Of a stretch of 64,000 nucleotides of DNA, positions 58,201 to 64,000 are shown piece after piece. Where the stretch lies: contig NBIV01000259.1 in the NCBI GenBank assembly GCA_003194525.1, positions 52,371 through 116,370 on the forward strand, in the 5' to 3' direction. The position numbers were made by a program, and so were the translations under genes. Every line of letters begins with the position of its first letter. Position 1 is the first letter of the stretch. Source of the stretch: Gracilariopsis chorda. Its lineage: Eukaryota; Rhodophyta; Florideophyceae; Gracilariales; Gracilariaceae. The notes below the pieces were generated by a model that saw nothing but the letters and a program-made list of their open reading frames with translations, was not told where the DNA came from and ran no database searches.

Positions 58201-60449
58201 CCAATAACCAATTGGATGTCGTTCCCCCTCGGGGGTGGTTTGAAAAAGAGCACACCCGACTTGGTAGTCGCTCGAGTCCGTATCTACGGAGTATGGCAAC
58301 CCAAGTTTTGGGAGATGTAGGATTGGTGCTGATGTGACAGCCTCCTTCAAGGAGTTAAAAGCTTCCGATTGCTCGGGCGTAAATGTTCCCAGTTTTGGGG
58401 GGTTCCCCTTTCGCAACAACGCGTTTAGGGGCGCCGCAGTATCCGAAAAGTTCGGGATAAACCGTCGATAGACGTTGACCAGCCCCAAAAAGGAGCGCAG
58501 TTCCGTTTGAGTACGGGGTTCTTTCGCCTCAACGAGGGATTTGACTCGAGCTTTCTCGATCGCTAACCGTCCAGGACGGATAATGTGACCCAGATACTTC
58601 ACAGTATCTGTGAAAAACTCGCATTTCCTCAACTTGAGGGTAATTCCCGCATCGCGGAGTACGGTCAGCACGTCTCGGACGTGAGTGAGATGGTCGTCCA
58701 ACGAGTTGGAGAAGATGATAATATCATCAAGGTAGACCAGACAACTCCGCCACTTAAAGCGGTTGAGTAGAATATCTACTGCACGCTGAAAGGTGGCGGG
58801 GGCGTTGGTTAACCCAAATGGCATCCGCTTGAAGCGGTACGTTCCTGCGTGGCAGGTGAATGCGGTTTTGTCGCGATCCTCCTGTCTGACAGGTACTTGC
58901 CAATATCCCCAATTGGCATCAAGGGCCGTGAACACGGTGGCGTCTCCAAGGGAGTCAATGCACTCGTCCATACGAGGGATAGGGTACGTGTCCCTAACAG
59001 TCACGGCATTGAGCCGGCGGTAGTCGACACAGAACCTCCAGGTTCCGTCGGCCTTTAAAGCCAGTACAACTGGGGATGCCCAGGGTGATTGAGCGGGCTC
59101 AATCACACCTGCGCGGAGCATCTTGTCCACTTGGGACTGCTCCTCTTCCCGAGCTTTCGGACCTGCCCTGTAAGGGGGTTGTGCAACCGGTCGCGCACCG
59201 GGGATTAAATCGATCCGGTGTTCCGTTGCATTAATCTCGCCAAGCGAGCCATCCCACATTGTGGTGAATTCCCGTAACATGGTACGGAGTTTGTCGCGGT
59301 GCGACTCTGGCACGTGGCTGAAGTCCAGCGCTTCAAGTGCTTTTTCCGGATCAATCCGGTCGTTGCTCGATGGAGCATTGTCCTGTGGAACAGGTGTGGT
59401 TCGCAATTCCGAGTTACTCGGTATGTTCGACGCTGAAGTAGCGGTTTCCTCCCCCTCCTTAGACTTGACGTCTTCGGACGGCGGGGCGAACTCCTCAGAA
59501 GAGGTGGTAACTCCGAGTACATCGGCGGCTGTCATCTTTGTTGGCAGCATTCCCATAGGATGGGGGTTACACTCCCAATTACTTGGTGTTTTACCAGATA
59601 CTGGGGGTGTTTGCCAAGGTTGGCAACCAATATCCGGAAAGGAACATCCGGGGAAATGGAGACAATTCCATTAGCCAGCGCCAGCTGGGATTTCTCGTAC
59701 AACGAGGCGAGGGGTTGTATAACCCGAAGACCGTGTTGACGGGAATTTACCTGCACCCAGACTTGGGACTCAGCCGGTATAGAAACCGAGGCAGCGACGC
59801 GGAGCTTGGTGGACTCGCGGGACGCGGGCGGTGGTTCCTGCGCAGCAGGGAGCGGAACTTGTTTCCGAGAGGACCGCTTTAGCGGGCGGCGAACAATCGG
59901 AACCGACGATCCGTCGTCAAGTTCTACACGCCTGAGGCGGGGCCTGATTGCGTCGACAAATCTGTCGCAGTAATCACATCCCAGTATGACTGGTGCTGCC
60001 AATGAACGGCAAACGATGAAGTCCAACTTCACCACAGAGGTACCAAGTCTCACGACGAGGTCCACTGTGCCCACCGTTTGTAACGGATTGTTGTTCGCAT
60101 CCGAAATGTCGGGGACCGCGTCAGAGCGGATACGAGACCGCACAAGCGGGGGTAACAATGATTCCACAACAAAGTTGGGGCCTGCACCTGTATCCAGGAC
60201 GGTGAGAAACCTCACCATAAACTGGGGATCAAGGCCAAGGTCGGCATAGACCTTATAATTGCGCTTGGCCAAGACCAAGACTCTACCGGGAATCCGGGGA
60301 TTTTTACTCCGTATCCACGGGCGACGCAACACACCGAGGTGCGCAGAGTCCGCGTCAGCGGTGTCTTTCCTCGAGAGGACTTTCACCGGGGAGCGAGGCG
60401 AGGACGCCTCGGGCGCCAACAGCCTCGTTTCTGAGGACGCCTCTCCCAA
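54939..60449 (-). pseudogene. pol: pol polyprotein of unit 2, frameshifted
   Basis: The first frame (to 59532) has the retropepsin motif LDTGAGPNFV, intact here but not in unit 1. A shift near 59565 leads to a frame (59556-56974) with RT YLDDIIIFS, RNase H and most of integrase. A single-base loss near 57085 breaks it just before the integrase Glu, which lies in the next frame (QVERFNRTLL). Another shift near 56360 moves the Pro-rich tail, which here reads past the position of the unit 1 TAG as Glu and continues, with further shifts, towards 54939. No ATG begins pol; it lies in the +1 frame relative to gag. Confidence 0.9.
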
Positions 60450-60462
60450 AGGGGAGACTCCC

Positions 60463-62633
60463 TCAGTTAGTTTTCCGCCTTCGGCGGTGGGTTGGTTTCC
60501 TCGACAACGAGTGCTTCATCCGTTGACGGGGGTTTCTATCCGCATAAGCGGGGGTTGCAACGGATGGTTGCGTGATCTCCCGAATCGGGGTGTATGAAGC
60601 TTGCCGCGCACGCGGGGTCTGTGGTAGGGCATGGGAAAAGTCCGTTTTAGCACGGAGGTAGGAAGCCGTCGGGACGGAACGTTTCTCCTCTGGAGTGAGG
60701 GCCTCATAATTTGCCACTACCTTGGCCATATCCTTCAGTGAGCAGATACACTGAGGGGAGGTATGGCCATGGGCAATAGCAAAGGTGGCAAATGAGAGCC
60801 AAAACCGCGACACGCGGATTATTATTCCGAGTATCGGAGAAGCGAACCGCAGGGCGGGTGTCAGTCCATCCAGGCCGTTGATAACGGGATTGACCGTTTG
60901 AAAACGGGAGTCGTTGGGGTTGGACCCGACTGTTACCACCGTATAGAACGGGATCTTCCGTTCCCGTATCACGGGTCATCTCCGTCGTTGACGGCAAATC
61001 ACTGGTGGGTATCGACACACCATCCCCTGCACTAAATGCACGGTATCAAATCCCTGTCCAGGGTTCCCATCCGCGTGAGCGGGAGTGAGGAAGCTTCGCT
61101 TTCCAGCAACAACGCCTTGGCGGATTTAGACCGATTGTTCGGAGTTCTTGCACGAAGTGCATCCCTTCCGCTCGAGCGTGTTGGACCAGCTCGAGATAGG
61201 TGATCCTCCGCTTGTCTCCCGATAACGGGTAACTAAACTCCGGATTGCCGGGTCAAGACCATCGATGAACATGGTACTGCGCTCCCCAGCGGGGTATACG
61301 TTACCACATCTGTGGAAAGCCTTGTTAAGGCGCACCGAGTAATCGGTCTCGGTCTCTCCAGCACGCTGGCGTGTATCTCGCAAAGCGAGGATAGCCTGCT
61401 GAATAGCGGTGTTTGTGGCGTAGGAGCGCAGAAGATACTGCACAGCCTCCGGCCAGCAAGTAACTCCTCCCTCGGAGGCACGAGAAGATCCTCTGACAGA
61501 GTTGTATTGGTCCTCCGCCACTCCCCGTAAGAAATACGGTAAAGCCAAATAGGCTTGTCCCTCATTCATACCGAGGATATCGGCCTCCGCTACAAAGCGG
61601 GATAGGAAATCCAGTACTAGGACTGGGTCCTCTCCAGTAAAATACTGGTTGCGGAGCGAGAGCTGCATTCGCTTAATGCATTCTCGCACCTTTCCCGTAC
61701 CACGGGGCGTACGTCCAAGTGACGAGTCTTCGAGCCGGTAGTACCGGTATGATAAAAGCTTCCGGTAATCCGGGTTTGTCGGTTTCAATTCCCGGAGACC
61801 GGGGTGTCTTCTCCCTTCTGGCGGGTTCGGACACACCTTCAGTGGCCGATGACCGCTTCGAGCGGGAGGAGTAGCCTCGCTTCTCGTCCTCCGAGTCGGA
61901 GTCCGAGGAGCTCGAGCTAACCGAATGGTTTCGGGATGAGTCCGACGATGTCGAAGAATCGGAGTCCGAATATTTTCGGTGGTGTTTCCGTCGATGACGG
62001 CGTTTCTTCTTCCCAGCAAGCTGGTCGTTGTGCGATGCCTCGTTTACCGGATCATCCGGGGATGGTTTGTCCATGAGGACGAACTGCTCCAGCGTCTCCA
62101 GGCGGGCACCAATCCGATCAAATCGGGCTTCAACTCCTTCGATGAAGGTGGCGGGTTGTCCCAAACTCTCCAACACGGAGTTGACGTCAGACCGTAAAAT
62201 ACGGAGTTCCTCGGCGACCTCCTTTACGGGGGTTGCCAAGACACCTCTTGGAGGGATTTTAGTTCCCTACAAGGGTGTCATGGGCGGTCCACAGAGCGCG
62301 GACCTGGGATTCCAGGGAAGTCCCCTGGGGGTGTTATCGCCCGTTCCACGGGGGCTTGAAGCCGCGACAGCGGGAGCAGGCCGGGGTGCCTGGGGCACTG
62401 CGGCAACAGCCGGAGTCGATGCTGCATTCCCTGCGGGGGTGATAACGAGGGCAAAAAGGAGGTTCCGGGGTTCCCGGTCGGGGGTATCATTCCGCGATGA
62501 AGCGGCGCCAGCACGGCTGGAACTTGTCCGTATAGGGATACGGGGTACGAACCGAACTTCGGAAGTGTCCGCGTTGGTCGCGGGAGCGACTACGCGTAAC
62601 CACTGGCTCCGCATCGGAGGGATTTCTCGACAT
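60463..62633 (-). pseudogene. gag: gag of unit 2, multiple frameshifts
   Basis: ATG at 62633 as in unit 1, but an extra base near 62575 and further indels near 62430, 62330, 62240, 61820, 61215 and 60775 split it. The capsid-like region (61126-62019) keeps the frame that unit 1 lost at 50581. The zinc knuckle is broken by an indel (only AHGHTSPQC remains in one frame). It stops at TGA 60463, with the same downstream stem-loop. Confidence 0.85.
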
Positions 62634-62720
62634 GAGAAAATACCGTTACGACGGGAAACGATCACGGAACTTCCGGTGAAATGAAAACAAACCTCGTAAG
62701 AGGGAAAACAAAAACCGATT

Positions 62721-62736
62721 CTAGGTCGGGAGACCA
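62721..62736 (-). promoter_or_regulatory. candidate primer-binding site, unit 2
   Basis: The same TGGTCTCCCGACCTAG minus-strand sequence as in unit 1, 3 nt from the end of LTR 3. Confidence 0.5.
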
Positions 62737-62739
62737 CTT

Positions 62740-63561
62740 TGTGGTGCAATGCCCCAAAGGGGAAAAACACCGAAAGACGTTCGGGATCTTCCTCTCACGA
62801 GGTGAACCCAGTTGGGTAGAGCCCTCCCAGAGGTGTCACGGCGAAGCCGGTTTGTAAGACCAGGGACACCTGTCGCGACTCGCGCAGGGAGGTGAAGGCG
62901 AAGAATCGGTATCCGCGTGAGCGGGGTGTGATCCTCAGTAGAGGTATGTTTCCACGTAAGTGGGGGTGTGTGAGCGGATGCGCACACGAGGGCCGCGATA
63001 GCGGGAGGTGCTACCCTAGAAAAGGGGAAAAAGGAAGGGCGAAGAGGAGGAAGAGAGGCGAAGTGAGTCGCGAGAGCGACGAACAGATACGGCAATGCCG
63101 GTGGACAGGACTCCCTATACAGGGCGAAACACCAATGATTGGAACAATTATACTCCCAAGGATGGGCTCTCTTTAGATGTGCAAGGGGGTTAGATGTCCC
63201 GTGGTTACGGCGTTTCCCTCCAAGGAGGAGTAGAGCACGCGCGCAAGCGGCAACAACTAGAGCCAATTCCCCAGGTTGGGGTCCTTGTTGGGGAAGGTTT
63301 ACTGGTGCGACGGCAGTGCGCCGTCGCACTAAGTACTAGCTTCCCAGAAATGGGTGTGAAAATAATAAATAATATTAACTAAAATACTCCACATTTCGTG
63401 GCAACATCCACTACTGTGGCCAACCGCCAATTGACCCAAAACCGTGTCCCACGTGTCCATACCACCATTGTGGGGCGTAGTTCATATACACACTACACAA
63501 CCGATAATATCGGGAAAGCGTTCAAGTGCCCAGAATCCCTCCCTGAGGGCGTTGCACTTCA
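62740..63561 (-). repeat. LTR 3 (822 bp)
   Basis: The 5' LTR of unit 2, with the same ends as LTR 2 and a few single-base indels. Its right edge is where the sequence leaves the LTR consensus and enters an older pol fragment. Confidence 0.92.
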
Positions 63562-64000
63562 AAGTTGAAGAAATGTGAGTTCTTCACCGACACGGTCAAG
63601 TACCTTGGCCATAGTACTCTCCAGGACGTGTCATGAGCGAACAGGCTTGGGTGAAATCATTGAACCAAGCAAGCGAGGCCACCACCCAAACCGGCCTTCG
63701 CTCTTTTCTAGGATTGGTCACCATCTACCAACCGTTCATTCCCAATTTTGTGGATATCGCGGTTCCCTTAAACGTAATTCTGCAGAATGGGGAATTACCT
63801 AAACTGGAACGCTTCACTCCCATTCAAACGGAATCCTTTAATTCCCTTATGGAGGAGTAAACACCGGCTCTGATACTTTCGTTACCGGAGCCAGATTCTT
63901 GCACTGCGTGAACGCAGACTCTACCAAACCAGGTATGTTGCGCACTTTTTCAAACAACCCTCGAACGTTAATGCACACCCATCGGATACTGGTTTCCTTC
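63562..64000 (+). pseudogene. older Ty3/gypsy RT-RNase H fragment, plus strand
   Basis: It begins abruptly with KLKKCEFFTDTVKYLGH, the same RT segment that unit pol carries (LKLRKCEFFTDTVKYLGH), but diverged and on the opposite strand. It goes on in other frames with TGLRSFLGLVTIYQPFIPNF and then RNase H-like remnants (ALILSLPEPDS, stop, then a CALFQTT-like piece). Several frameshifts and stops. The LTR of unit 2 abuts the middle of this fragment, which shows that the array's right end lies inside an older element. It continues past the window end. Confidence 0.85.

Larger units (their letters stand above)
51893..63561 (-). mobile_element. Ty3/gypsy-type LTR retrotransposon, unit 2
   Basis: Same layout and strand as unit 1, with 5' LTR 62740-63561 and 3' LTR 51893-52717. 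It contains about 650 bp (54542-55205) that unit 1 lacks. It is more damaged in gag and in the plus-strand ORF, but the protease Asp is still in frame. Confidence 0.93.

Noticed and set aside
62721-63329. Minus-strand ORF of about 200 codons in LTR 3 (shorter versions in LTR 1 and LTR 2)
   Set aside because: It lies in LTR sequence, is cut at different points in the three copies by indels, and shows no protein-like domain.
41695-63561. CRISPR-like array
   Set aside because: The repeated palindromes all have different sequences and irregular spacing, lie inside retroelement coding frames, and there are no repeat-spacer units or cas genes.
41690-63566. Target-site duplication of the array
   Set aside because: CAAAG before LTR 1 and AAGTT after LTR 3 do not match. 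CAAAG can be read across the LTR 3 edge, but only if the LTR lost its CA end.

Overview
The window looks like nuclear DNA of a eukaryotic alga, most likely a multicellular red alga. This is an inference: genes are compact and mostly intron-less (only two introns could be placed, 121 and 73 nt), there are nucleus-encoded plastid proteins (ATP synthase gamma without the green-plant redox insert, a PLGG1-type glycolate/glycerate translocator), a fungal/red-algal-type GT15 mannosyltransferase, secreted Hedgehog-type Hint proteins, and large Ty3/gypsy elements.

Region 1 (1-34200) is host gene space: an FHA/SANT nuclear protein, condensin SMC4, two related secreted proteins with C-terminal Hedgehog/intein (Hint) domains, a HAD-like protein with one intron, MGST3, PLGG1, plastid ATP synthase gamma, meiotic HOP2, a molybdenum cofactor sulfurase, a GT15 glycosyltransferase, two low-complexity proteins (one with a near-perfect eIF4E-binding motif) and V-ATPase subunit G. 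Several genes are convergent with gaps of only 6-35 bp (Hint2/HAD, MGST3/PLGG1, ATPase gamma/HOP2, the 590-residue protein/V-ATPase G), while gaps of 1-3 kb with no supportable gene lie elsewhere.

Region 2 (34200-39530) holds two tandem SLC13/SAC1-like transporters with internal TrkA-C domains. They are separated by a 307-bp insertion-like segment flanked by an exact 16-bp direct repeat. Region 3 (40150-41200) is a dead Tc1/mariner transposase.

Region 4 (41695-63561) is a tandem Ty3/gypsy array, LTR-internal-LTR-internal-LTR, both units on the minus strand (gag, then protease-RT-RNaseH-integrase with a long proline-rich tail). Each unit also has a plus-strand ORF of about 600 codons facing pol tail-to-tail, so the element is ambisense. 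All its reading frames carry indels or stops. The array abuts an older plus-strand gypsy pol fragment (63562-64000).

The most unusual signal is in region 4. The retroelement, coding and non-coding alike, is packed with short perfect inverted repeats (4-10 bp stems, mostly 1-5 nt loops), each with a different stem sequence. In one stretch seven lie almost end to end in 151 nt (54808-54958), and one contains the codons for the catalytic aspartates of reverse transcriptase. I did not see this density in the host genes.
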